A DNA stretch of 64,000 nucleotides. It comes from Tetrapyrgos nigripes (taxonomy: Eukaryota; Basidiomycota; Agaricomycetes; Agaricales; Campanellaceae). The stretch is taken from contig JAACJM010000028.1 of assembly GCA_013368315.1 (NCBI GenBank), forward strand, positions 558,001 through 622,000, given 5' to 3'. The position numbers and the translations under genes were made by a program. Under the pieces are notes generated by a model. It was not told the origin of the DNA, did not search any database, and was given only the letters and a program-made list of their open reading frames with translations. Positions 43,444 through 53,898 of the stretch are shown piece by piece (within the stretch, counting starts at the first letter, position 1; each line of letters begins with the position of its first letter).

Positions 43444-45582
43444 TCACTTCTCCCGGTTAACCCTTTCCACCAAAACCTCCTCCAACTTCTCGCACAATTT
43501 CCCGAGTATCCATTCTGTCTCGCCCATTCGGCTGAATAAAGGTCCATCTTCACCCAACCACCCCCAGTTCTCCCCATCTCCATCACTGTTTCCATCATGA
43601 ATCTTATCTCTTGATGTACCATTCCCTGAATCCCTTCTACGACTTCGATTATCATCTTCTTCCTCCAGCAATTTCATCCTTCTGGACCACTCCTCCCAAC
43701 TGTACTTTCGCGGAGGTTTTCTCCCGACATCTTTTGCCAAATTTCTTATCTCTCTGGCTAACCTCGCAGGTAAGCCAGTTGCCTCTCCATGCTCAGCTTC
43801 GGCTTTTTCCACTCTCTCCCCAATCTTCTCAATCTCTCCTCGGAGTCCTTCCTCTTCTATCCCGCGGGGGCCACGATGATACTCCTCGTCTGTATCGCCA
43901 GTATTTCTTTTTCCCTTTCCCGAGTTAGCTTTGTGCCGCTTCTCTGGTAATACTGTCCATCTAGCAAGCCATAGCGTCCCCTGTTCAACCCATCGGACAA
44001 CTGTACTGCCCATGTTGGAGATGAAGATTGTCACAGTAGGAACTGCAATGAGCGACCAGAGCACAAAAAACGGTTTGCCAGCGTTGGACTGAGGAACAAA
44101 GTCTCCGTAACCGATGGTCAGAAGGCTGACGTATGCGAAATACAATGACGTCCCATAGGTCCAGCTCTGGTTGCTCTGAAAGACAAATGAAACGGTTGAA
44201 CGACGTGACGACATACATAGAACAGAGGGAACCGAAATGAGGATGTCTGTCACTCACCTCTGCAAACCAAAATACCAGTGCCCCTATGAACCACAGAACA
44301 AGGAAAGCGAAAAAAGATACGCCTAGTGCTGTATATCGTCGCACTGTCTTTGATCTATAACGCACGTTCCTCATTGCCTCAAACTCTGCCTTTCTCCGCT
44401 CCATATCCTCTTCATTCCCTTCACCCCTCTTCTCCTTCCCGTGCCCCTCTTTCTCTCTAAACCGTACAATCCACTTTTCCCTCTCTTTCCTCATCTGACT
44501 TCTCTCCACTCTCTCTTCAGCCCCCTCGAGTACCAGGCCTCTCACACTCCCTATCACCAAACCAATAATAACTAACCCCCCACCAGCATAAGGTATGAGT
44601 AAACCTCTACCAGCACTCGTCTTAAGAGGAAAATCACTCCCGAGTCCAATCGTTAAAAGAGTGTAATCTGCCCAATAGACAGTGTCGACAAATGCCCAAC
44701 CTTCTAAAGCAGCGAAAACACCAGCGCCAAGGGCTAGGTAAAGCGTAAAAGAGATTGTTTGTAGCATGAGGGTACGTTGAGGCATCGTCAGATGAGACAA
44801 AAATGGATCTGATCGTGTCCGTTTTTTCATAATGTTCTCGATGTAGTGGAGAAGTAGAAGGGTGGACATGAGGGTGTAGAGCACGGCACTGAGTATGCCA
44901 TAGTGAAAAGATTGCGAAAGCGTATGGTGAATTGTTGATGACGCGATGTCGTGGATCAAGCATAGCGGGATGATGAGAAGACTGGCAGAGATGTACCTAT
45001 GGGATATGTATAAGTACTTTTGGAATCTAAAACCTAGAAGAAAGACTTACCATAAAGTGACGGTCAATGGCTGAGCAATCACGTATCGTATACGATGCGC
45101 GAAATTGAACAGTAACACCAAGTTCGCAGCAAGAGCCGTAGCCAAAGAGATCGAGTTGAGTGCTGTGAGCCTGATTGTACGCTGTCAGACTTGAAACACA
45201 CAAAGAAGACCAAGTCACGCACCACTTGGGATCGGATATTCTCTCGCCAGATGGAATCTTTATCCTCCAGCTCTGGACCAGTGCACAGACAGAAAATAAA
45301 TTCGCAAGAGGACCTAGAGTCCCGGCGATCAACGGGAAAGCCGTGAAGAGAAACCAGCGACGTCTACGTGCGGTTCTGCATGAGTATATGTGCCCAAACG
45401 GGACAAATGGTTGCTCACTTTTCTGCTTCACCCTCCTCTGGATCGCCTCGTTGCTTTAGAGCCTTTTCCTTCCCTTTCCTTCTCGTCAACCCTTGCTCGC
45501 TAATGCTTTGCGCATCGTCGTAGGTGCTATTGACGCGGTCTGCTGTGTTAGCGATGGGTTCATCAAGGCCAGGATCATTCAT
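43444..45582 (-). CDS. TOK-type two-pore outward-rectifier potassium channel
   Basis: Fungal TOK1-family K+ channel, plasma membrane, expected to pass outward K+ current. The ATG at 45582 gives MNDPGLDEPIANTADRV. Transmembrane stretches follow (WFLFTAFPLIAGTLGPLANL, NSISLATALAANLVLLFNFA, LIIPLCLIHDIAS, FHYGILSAVLYTLMSTLLLL, ISFTLYLALGAGVFAALEGW). The first pore is DYTLLTIGLGSDFPL and the second is SLLTIGYGDFVPQ, both with a TxGxG selectivity filter. Between them lie LIPYAGGGLVIIGLVIGSV, a charged linker and FFAFLVLWFIGALVFWFAE. A long charged cytoplasmic tail ends ERVNREK. Two P-loops in one chain with extra N-terminal helices are the TOK signature. Introns near 44176-44256, 45002-45050, 45172-45222 and 45374-45418 keep the frame. 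Confidence 0.9.
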
Positions 45583-45636
45583 GGAGGCGGTAACCAGTCA
45601 AGGTGGTTCGATGTAGACCCAGAGTATTGGTGGAGT

Positions 45637-45644
45637 TGACGTCA
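45637..45644. promoter_or_regulatory. CRE-type palindrome TGACGTCA
   Basis: A perfect TGACGTCA, inside the longer imperfect palindrome GGAGTTGACGTCACTCC, sits 55 bases upstream of the potassium channel start codon. This is the consensus site of ATF/CREB-type bZIP factors, which in fungi respond to osmotic and oxidative stress. Function here is an inference from position. Confidence 0.4.
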
Positions 45645-45706
45645 CTCCAACAGTAGATCTAAGGCAAATCTGGGGCAGTCCCAAGGCAGTTCCCGGTCCT
45701 TCTGAA

Positions 45707-45804
45707 TAGGGAGTATTAGCAAACACGTCATAACATAGCCGATGAATTGAACTGAATTGAAAAATCCCGCAGAAATCGGTCTGACGCGTTGCTAATACTC
45801 CCTA
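45707..45804. mobile_element. 94-bp MITE with TA duplication in the TOK channel promoter
   Basis: The element 45709-45802 begins GGGAGTATTAGCAAACACGT and ends with its inverted copy ACGCGTTGCTAATACTCCC, one base longer in the left arm. TA flanks both sides. It lies 126 bases upstream of the channel start, on the far side of the CRE palindrome. It has no coding capacity. Confidence 0.75.
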
Positions 45805-46155
45805 ATGAAAAGCCCCGTTGAATACATCAGAAGCAACGTCGAGAAGATTCTGACGGTAGACGTCATTTGTACAAGTCTGGGTTTGTTCTGCCTATCAAGT
45901 TGCTCGCCGTGGTTGAGGTACATATACAAACAGCAATGCAATGGCACGCGACCTACGCGAAAGCGAAATTGTACCTTCCAGACGCCGACGATGCGCGCTG
46001 AGCTGCCAGTTCCTTATAATCAAGCACAGAAAGCTTAACGACAAGCTCAACTGGAAATGGGATTCCAATAGCCGCGCCGACTTGCCAGGAGATTACGTTC
46101 CGGCGCCCTAGGACACCAAGGTCCAAGGACCGCTGGCAGTGTGATTTTCACTGGC

Positions 46156-47602
46156 ATGTCTTATTCTTTCCCTCATCTCTCCGACCTCTTGGCCTTCTGC
46201 AAGCAAGCTTGGTTTATACCTGCGCCGAAATGGAGCCTCGAAAAGATGCCTGACATGACAGGCAAAGTCGTCATTGTCACTGGAGGAAGTGACGGGCTTG
46301 GAAAACTGAGTGTCAAGGTGCGTCCAGCTTCCATCTGCATGGATACCTTCGCTTACTATCGACGTCAATAGGCCCTTCTTGAAAAGAATGCGAAGGTGTA
46401 TCTAGCAGCTCGTAATGAGAGCAAATGTCAAGCTGTCATCGACGAATTTGCGACAACTACAGGAAAGACTGCCATCTTTCTGAAAATCGACCTTGCAGAT
46501 TTGAATAGCGTGAAGGCTGCAGCGAAGGAGTTTCTGAGGTGAGCGCACATCTATTTTGAACTCGGGAGAATTGACCTGATTATTGTCACTAAAGTAAGGA
46601 AACCAAACTCCACGTCCTTTACAACAACGCGCAAGTCCTTCTACTTTCATGCGGACCGTTCACGTATTGATTTCATTTGACCTTTTTTCTTGTACAGAGG
46701 TGTGCTCACAACAAATCATGAACTACTCACCGCTCAGGGTTACGATGGTCAGTTTGGCACAAACGTCCTCGGTACGTCCATCCCCGATTTTCTTTTCGCC
46801 AGCCTCTCACTATTTCATACAATGCAGGCCACTTCTACCTGACCAAGCTCCTTCTACCAATCCTCCTCTCGACTGCGGAGCACACTCCTGAAAAAGTTCG
46901 CATTGTCGCTCTCTCCTCCTCTGCCATTTACAGCATGAAGTACAAATTCGACATCGCTTCCCTCACCAACGGTCCTACGAGAAAGAAGTGGCCCACTATG
47001 GAATTGTATTCTCAGAGCAAACTCGTTAGTGTCATTTCCTCGGGTGCTCTGTTATTCTTTCTTTTGCTTCGCTGACACTGTCTTTCACTTTAGGGCAACA
47101 TCCTTTTCGCAAACGAACTTGCACGACGATACGGTGACAAAGGGATTGTTTCGACAGCTGTTAATCCAGGTGAGTGCGCCTTGATGATCACTGTACATGT
47201 ATCTTTGTCTAACTCTCATCTGGATTTACGCTCAAGGCAATCTCAAGACTGACATTTCTCGCAACCAAAAGACCTTCTCTTTCGACAGATTCGCTGTGTT
47301 TGTTCTTCAGATACACAATCCAGAAGTCGGCGTTTTGACCCAATTGTGGGCTGGAACAAGTCCTGAAGGAGCGGACATGAATGGCAAGGTGGGTCTCCTT
47401 TTGCTTGTGATGATTCCTGTTTCATAATCTTTCCTTCTCTTCTTCAACTCAGTTCCTCGTTCCTTGGTGTCGAGAAGCTCTTCCTAGATCAGGATCAGAA
47501 GACCCAGAGCTTTCGGCAGAGCTGTGGAAGTGGATGGAGGAGCAAGTGGAAAAGTTCGAGCAGGCTGCAGCTGACAAGGTCGCAGAGCATGCGCGGTCAT
47601 AG
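46156..47602 (+). CDS. Short-chain dehydrogenase/reductase, copy 1
   Basis: NAD(P)-dependent oxidoreductase of the SDR family, retinol-dehydrogenase/WWOX-like branch; substrate unknown. The start MSYSFPHLSDLLAFCKQAWF at 46156 is followed by the cofactor motif [15 protein letters not shown] (TGxxxGxG, with Asp in place of the usual Ser/Ala). Then come VYLAARNESK, FLKIDLADLNSVK (acidic residue D), HVLYNNA-GVL (NNAG), [30 protein letters not shown] (catalytic Ser), YSQSKL (YxxxK catalytic pair), [16 protein letters not shown] and [19 protein letters not shown]. Six introns of about 50-80 bp separate the exons. A near-identical gene follows 300 bp downstream, so this is a tandem duplication. Confidence 0.88.
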
Positions 47603-47904
47603 ACTAGGATTGGTCTGGGTTTGATTGGGTCTGGGTTGAATGGACTACAGTGCATATCTATTGTCTTTCTATCTATGTTGTTATGTAACTTCTGCTTCCT
47701 CCTGTCTCAGTGTCTACATACCAAGGTTCCCAAAAGAGTACACTGATCGCTGAATTGCAGCGTTCCGCTCACCCGTGTGCGTGACACGTATGTACACCCG
47801 CGGAAGCCATAAATGGGCTTGGCCTTCTGACGCAACCTTCAAAATTCGTCGAAAATGGTCGACGCCCACAACTCACTTGCCAAATTCCTAATCAGCCCAA
47901 AATA

Positions 47905-49400
47905 ATGCCTTACTCTCTTCCCCGTTTCTCCGACATCCTAGCCTTTTTCAAACAGGCTTACTTCATACCTGCGCCAAAATGGGGTCCTGAAAAGATGCCT
48001 GATATGACTGGAAAGGTCGTCATCGTCACCGGAGGGAGTGCTGGTATAGGAAAGTTGACTGTAAAGGTGAGTAGATCGTCCACTTTTATAGCATGGGCCA
48101 CGGCATAGTATAGACGACTAATTGTAGACATTCTGACAGGCTCTTCTCGAGAAAAACGCTATTGTCTACCTCGCAGCACGAAATCCTAGCAAATCTCAAG
48201 CAGTCATCGACGAATTGGCCAAAAGTACAGGCAAAAACGCGATTTTTCTTCACATCGACCTTGCGGATTTACACAGCGTGAAGAAAGCGACTGAGGAGTT
48301 TCTGAGGTGCTGTCTTTCCTCCTCCTTCACTTGTGGAAGCTAAATTCTGGTCGTCATCGACAGCAAAGAATCCAATTTGCATGTTTTGTTCAACAATGGG
48401 CAAGTCTTTTACGTGCTTCAATGACGGTCGATTTTTATTTTATTTATTTTTTTTACCTGCAGAGGCGTGATGGTACCACCCAAGGAACAATTGACTACTC
48501 AAGGATATGATCTTCAATTCGGTACAAACGTTCTCGGTGAGTTTGGCCGTTTCTTCTCCAGGTCTTTCTTTCAACTAATCCTACTACCATGACCCTCCAC
48601 GTACTGTTCTCTAGGCCACTTCTACCTCACCAAACTCCTGCTCCCAACCCTTCTTTCTACCACCGAGCAAACACCCAATTCCGAAAAAGTCCGCATCGTC
48701 AACCTGTCTTCGTCCGCTCCATACCTCATGAGGTACAAATTCGATTTTGGTTCTCTCATTGAAGGTCCTGCTCGGAAAAGGCAGTCTTCTGGTGATCTAT
48801 ATATGCAGAGTAAATTCGTGAGTTACTTTTACAGTCTGGGCGTTGTTCACACTCTGACCTCTACTCTTACTCTCATCTCGCTTTACAGGGTAATCTTGTC
48901 TTTGCTAAGGAACTGGCTCGCAGATACGGGGACAACGGGATTGTTTCGACTGCTGTAAACCCAGGTGCGTCTTTGTGCATCAGTATTGAAAGATCGTCTC
49001 GTTAACCTGCCTCATAATGCAATGAATCTAGGCAATCTGAAAACGGAACTGTCCAGGCACGCCAGCGTGTTTGAAAAGTTTGGTTTACGCTTCCTTCAAA
49101 TATACAGCCCAGAGCTCGGTTGCTTGACACAGTTGTGGGCAGGTACAAGTCCAGAAGGAGCGCAGCTGAATGGCAAGGTGAGCTTGGGTTACATAGCTTA
49201 ATGCTCGTCCTTTCTATTTTTCGCCTTCACTTTCACGCTTGGATTGTGATTCTGACGTGGTTTTTTGCATGTTACAGTTCCTCGTCCCTTGGTGTCGTGA
49301 AGGACGTCCAAGGACAGGCTCGGATGATTCCGAGCTCGCGGTGGAGTTGTGGAGATGGATGGAGGAACAGGTAGAGAAGATCGAGAGGGGAGAGTGTTAG
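47905..49400 (+). CDS. Short-chain dehydrogenase/reductase, copy 2
   Basis: Tandem paralogue of the upstream SDR with the same exon layout. The start is [20 protein letters not shown], then [50 protein letters not shown] (NNGG where NNAG is usual), [36 protein letters not shown] (YxxxK), [16 protein letters not shown] and [19 protein letters not shown]. Catalytic Ser, Tyr and Lys are all kept. The alanine-to-glycine change in the NNAG motif is tolerated in some SDRs. Different residues in the middle ([13 protein letters not shown] against GPTRKKWPTMELY) suggest a shifted substrate. Confidence 0.88.
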
Positions 49401-49920
49401 TAAAAGTGGAAAACACGCAGTTTGGACCCGGACCATAAGTTATTCCTAGTTATTCAGGATTTAGAAACATCGGTCATGTACTAGGCTGGTTGAAGTGTAG
49501 GAACGTAGGACCAGCTTCACCAAGCAAGGTCTCGGGCCTCGGGTTGCACCGGGCAGAGTCAGAAAAAAATTACGCACCTTCGCACGTCTCCGTCATGTCT
49601 GCCAGAAACATGTTCAACTTACCTTTTGCCAAGTCCAAATGCTCCGACTTTGATCAATGCAGATGCAAGAAACTTCATACCCGAGGTCATTATGATGGAG
49701 ACGCAGAGAAGAGCCTAGAAAATTAGCTGTTTATTCCGACTTTCCTTCCTCCACTGCCATGTCTGCTCCATCTCTTTCATACTTGAGCCTTCGTGTCCTT
49801 GCTAGTAAGCTTTTGGGCCATTTTTGTACTATCGGACTCTCATTTCACTCGTCAGTAGCGCCTGAAAGCTAGCGTAACGGGTGGTTCTAGACTTGCCCTA
49901 GAGCAGTTGGATGATACTGC
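49401..49920. other. Intergenic stretch
   Basis: No gene is supported. A plus-strand frame with CSDFDQCRCKKLHTRGHYDG (about 49605-49723) is cysteine-rich but short and without context. Confidence 0.4.
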
Positions 49921-50645
49921 ATGTCGCTCTGCGGAACTCTTCCTGCAAGCTACTTCCGTCTTCCTACGTCATCTCCCTCCCAAATCGGACAAGAATGCGA
50001 ATCTCGAGAAACCACCCCTGTTACACGTTCTTGGAACTCTCTAAACGGAATATCAAACGGCGCAGACGAAGACCTGGCTCGTACGAGCAGTGTCTTGACT
50101 GCGTTTCGGAAGAGCTGGCCCCGAATATGGATGTGGATGTCCTTGGTTGACAAATACCCCAAGACAACTTTGGAGGAGGGGGTGGTAGGGAAAGCCTTCC
50201 AGGATTCCTTGCTGATGCTGAGGTCGGCCGCCCTCACCTCACCTGGAAGGATGCTTGACGACGTATACGCAACCACCGGTAGTCCGCATACTACACAGGT
50301 GCATATGTTTGACGAGACATTGTCTCGTCTGCGTTAAATCCTTACAACCAATCTCAGAGAGCATGCCATCCAGCACGACCTTCACCACATCCTCCAGGCG
50401 CAAATGGAGTCTTTTGAGCCCAGCTTCTCCACCGTGGTCATGCAGGCTCTGACACCGTGTGTACGGAACTGTTCTCTTGTTCACCCAAAATCCGGCATTC
50501 CTTCGTCAACCAAGACTTAATGCACTGGATGGCGATAATCTTCCGCAAGATTACATCCCTTCTTTCTCTGGACGCAGAGAGCGATGAGGTCAACTCCGGA
50601 TCGTCAGAGGACGTTCATCGTCATGGCCATAATATATCAGCGTAA
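49921..50645 (+). pseudogene. Fragment of an Agaricomycete protein family often carrying a MYND finger
   Basis: Two frames, 49921-50337 and 50457-50645, resemble the helical part of a large basidiomycete family of unknown function that often ends in a MYND zinc finger. Landmarks are SVLTAFRKSWPRIWMWMSLV, then FSCSPKIRHSFVNQDLMHWM. No MYND cysteines are visible before the next gene, and the pieces are not joined by obvious splice sites. It is therefore probably a truncated or decayed copy. The family assignment is by impression only. Confidence 0.3.
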
Positions 50646-50931
50646 AGAGCACAGCTAGTGTTCTGGACACTATCCCATCGTTTAGGCCCTAGATTATGCA
50701 GTACAATACAAGAACGCCAGAGTTTGTCCTTTATATATGCAAAACTGTGTATGTATGTAAACCCTGCAGCGGAAGATGAGTGCCAGCTACTATCTATGGT
50801 CGTAATAGTAGTCCAGAACCAGTCCAAGTACTGAAAATGAGTCTGTAAAGAGTCACCAGGTTGTGAAAAATGCGAAGTCTATGTCTCGTAACACAATCAT
50901 CTTGTGCCCACAGCTGAATATGAGGCTGGTA

Positions 50932-53151
50932 TCACTGAGGTGGAGATGTACCCTTTCCAATCAGAGTTTCATGCCCAGAACTCGGGACGCCTCCATTGGT
51001 CACAACGTACAAGTACGCAGGTCCAGGCGGATAGTGAGTGGACGAAGGAGGACTAGTGATCGTCAAAGTTTTCCTGTCGTCAGACAAACTGGATTTCAGA
51101 TAGATTAATCGCTGGTCCATATGAACACAGTGAGTGGCAAAGCCCAAGTCGATCAAAACGACAGAAACGCCTGTAACTCCATCAGGTAGCTGTATCGAAA
51201 GCGTAAAATTGGAATTGTAATCCACGAGTGCTGGGAGACCGGTGTATGAAGGACGTGAACCGGACGTGTACGGAGGTGAAAAGTACTCGAATCTATATCC
51301 AGTCCACGTCAAAGTTATTTAAGAAGAAAACTGGTACTCTCGGAAGAGCTCACCTATATTCAGTTGCATACTCTCTAGTCTCAACATCTTCGTTAGGATT
51401 TGAGCCGGCTATAGATGAAGAAAGCCTAAATAACGATCCCGAATACACCATTGTAAGGACATACCGACCAAGATATCACCATTCGGGGTCAAAGTCGCAG
51501 TAGAGTGGTACATTCGTGGAATATCTGATGTAACCCCTGCCAGTGTATCCGAGAAACGTTTACCAGCTTCAGCATCGGGATCGTAGAGAATTGGGCTGAA
51601 AGCTGGGTTGTCAGCGTTACTCGCCCCGACTTGGTCTCCCACCTGTTCGGTCATTTAGATGGTGTAAGTTATCCAAAAAGAAAAACCAGCACATACGTTT
51701 CCATAACCAGCAACACCTGTACGTGCACCGTTGATTATTAGAATTCTTCCATCTGGTAATAGGAGGAGGTCTGGCATGATTCGAGCCTGCGGCATGGACT
51801 CAACACTCCAACCAGCATTTATACCATCCTCCGTCAGGACCATTCGCGAGCATTGATCGGAGGGAGGGGCCTGGGAAGACAATGAAGAAGGATCCGCTTG
51901 GTCAGAGACGGTTGAGCCTCCACAAATGAGGACCTCTGGAGCATAGTCATTATCCGGTTTAAGGGGTAAAAGGGCAGCTCCTGCAGTATACGGATAACTA
52001 CGACGACTTTAGTTTCAAATAAGCCAATCCTTAAAAGAGGAGGACGTACGAGACTCGGACGCCATTAGGAATGTTGGGAAGCCGTCTCTCTGTGTTCGTT
52101 TGCCAGTTGAGTAACATGGCCTGTTGATTAGCAGCGACGAAGATATTGTCATCCGGAAGCAGGATCATGATTGGGAAAAGGTTTCCATTGAGAGTGTCTT
52201 TAAGAAATTGACTTGGGATTTGCACGCCGCTATACCCTTGAAATCGTAAACTTGAGTATGTCGATTACCCGTGAGCAGCAAAGGAAGTGCTTTACCATTG
52301 ATATTTTTCGACGGGAAGAACTCGTAGGTTGGATTGTTCTTACTTTCTGAATTCTGGTAGCTAGAAGCGCATATTGCGCAATCGTTAGAAAACTACTATC
52401 AGTAGGCTGCGAAGGTAGCTTACCCTCCGGTGGTCGAACCCCCGAAAATGAGAACAGATCCATCATTGAGTCGGACCTATATCCGTAGGCTTAATTCGAG
52501 AGCAAGAAATTATTGCTGAGAGAACCGACCGAGGAGGGATACCATCTGTACGACGTCAGATAAATATTATCCGGATCTTCAAAAAATATCACAGTTTCCA
52601 TCGGTGCAGGGAGTGAACAAACGAATGGATTGGAGACCATTCTCCCCTAGAAATACATGTATTATTCACTGACCCTGCTCAATCTCGACGGACGAAATAC
52701 TAGCCTGTGATGACCTTTTCATTTCCTCCCGAGCTGACTAGAGTGCCGTTTCCCAAGAAACTTCCCGTCGAGCACCAGGTATTGCTCAGCGGGTTTAAAG
52801 GCCGTACTTGATTAGAATTCAAGTTGAGCTCTGTAGCCCACGCGACGTGGCCGTTGACCTGAAGTTCATTGTGTTCACTGGAACATGACGGTTGAGATAC
52901 GACGCAATTTAGTAAGCAATATATTGCACGCACACTTTGTCCAGAATGATGGCAGTTGACTCCGAAGTCACTGCAAGGTGCATTGCACTGACGCCAGTTC
53001 TTCCTGGTTGCGTCAAACCCCAAGAACCAGAAACAAATGCTCTCGATTCAAAGTGCACAGAGCGCCCTGGAAATTTTGGAAAGGAGTGACCAAGCTTCAC
53101 AAGAAAGAATGTCGTCAACAGGGTTAATATAGAAGGTGCCATCTTCTCCAT
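50932..53151 (-). CDS. Copper radical oxidase (glyoxal oxidase-like)
   Basis: Secreted copper radical oxidase of the glyoxal oxidase group (AA5-type), producing H2O2 from small aldehydes, which feeds lignin-degrading peroxidases in wood and litter fungi. The start is at 53151, with a signal peptide [19 protein letters not shown]. Key parts are [18 protein letters not shown] (the Cys of the Tyr-Cys cofactor), [52 protein letters not shown], the tyrosine region [26 protein letters not shown] (His ligand) and THCVHMDQR (His ligand). The protein ends GKGTSPPQ. About ten short introns were inferred. All expected metal and radical residues can be found, so the gene looks functional. No WSC domains are present. 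Confidence 0.88.
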
Positions 53152-53340
53152 CGGAAAAGCTTGGAGGAGGGGGCTGAAGTGATTAGTCTAGCTAGTATAG
53201 ACGGTACACCATGTCTCAGATATTATATTTGAAAGTACGAAATGAAAATGGCTCACCGCATGCTTCGACGGCCTAGCTGAGACACGGGGAAGCGAGACCG
53301 TAGATCTACCATCGTTCTCCTCGATTCGAATTCGAGAATG

Positions 53341-53571
53341 TCAGCCGCCCAGTGACCTTCCGGGATTCCGCATTGAAGCAGTGGTCAGCTCATCAGGCAC
53401 AAGTCGTTTGTTAGGCTCCTCTACGACGTTGGGAAGTACTGGTGGTGGTGGAGGAGGAGGAGGAGGAGGAGGGGGAAAGGTGTGGGAAAAGCTCGTGACG
53501 CTGTCATTGTATGGCAAAATTGCTCCGACTTCAAACCACGCACAGGCTGCCAGCACCAACCAATATTCCAT
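53341..53571 (-). CDS. Possible small proline-rich secreted protein
   Basis: A 76-codon frame with a hydrophobic start (MEYWLVLAACAWFEVGAILP), which could be a signal peptide, and a run of 12 prolines made by a GGT/GGA tract on the plus strand (53441-53476). No homologue is recognised. The tract is low in complexity, so the frame may be accidental. It lies in the 0.75 kb gap between the copper radical oxidase and the wax-synthase-like gene. Confidence 0.25.
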   Translation of the reverse strand: MEYWLVLAACAWFEVGAILPYNDSVTSFSHTFPPPPPPPPPPPPVLPNVVEEPNKRLVPDELTTASMRNPGRSLGG

Positions 53572-53898
53572 GGCCAGAAGATAGCTAGGAAACTGGTGCT
53601 CGGAAACGGATCCGAAAACTTTACTTTACATTTCCAAAAACTCGGCAAGTTGCTCGGTTAGCTTCCGATAAAATTCTAAAGCACAGAAAACCAAATGAGT
53701 TTCCTCTTCGCTGGAAAGCTTGACGTTATTCGAACTAATTTTAGCCACGGAATATTGACTGGTGCTGGGTGTGCGTACGACGCGTACGAACCCACAAATC
53801 ATAGCACTCCTCCCCTTCGCTCAGTTTGTTGCCAAAGAATCAACCCGGCCCATCCTTGTACTGCAAAGATAGAGTCGCATCTTGAGCCCAAGTCTATC

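Noticed and set aside
53441..53476. GGT/GGA tract as a regulatory G-quadruplex
   Set aside because: The repeat is a simple trinucleotide tract that also encodes a proline run. Nothing beyond base composition supports a regulatory role.
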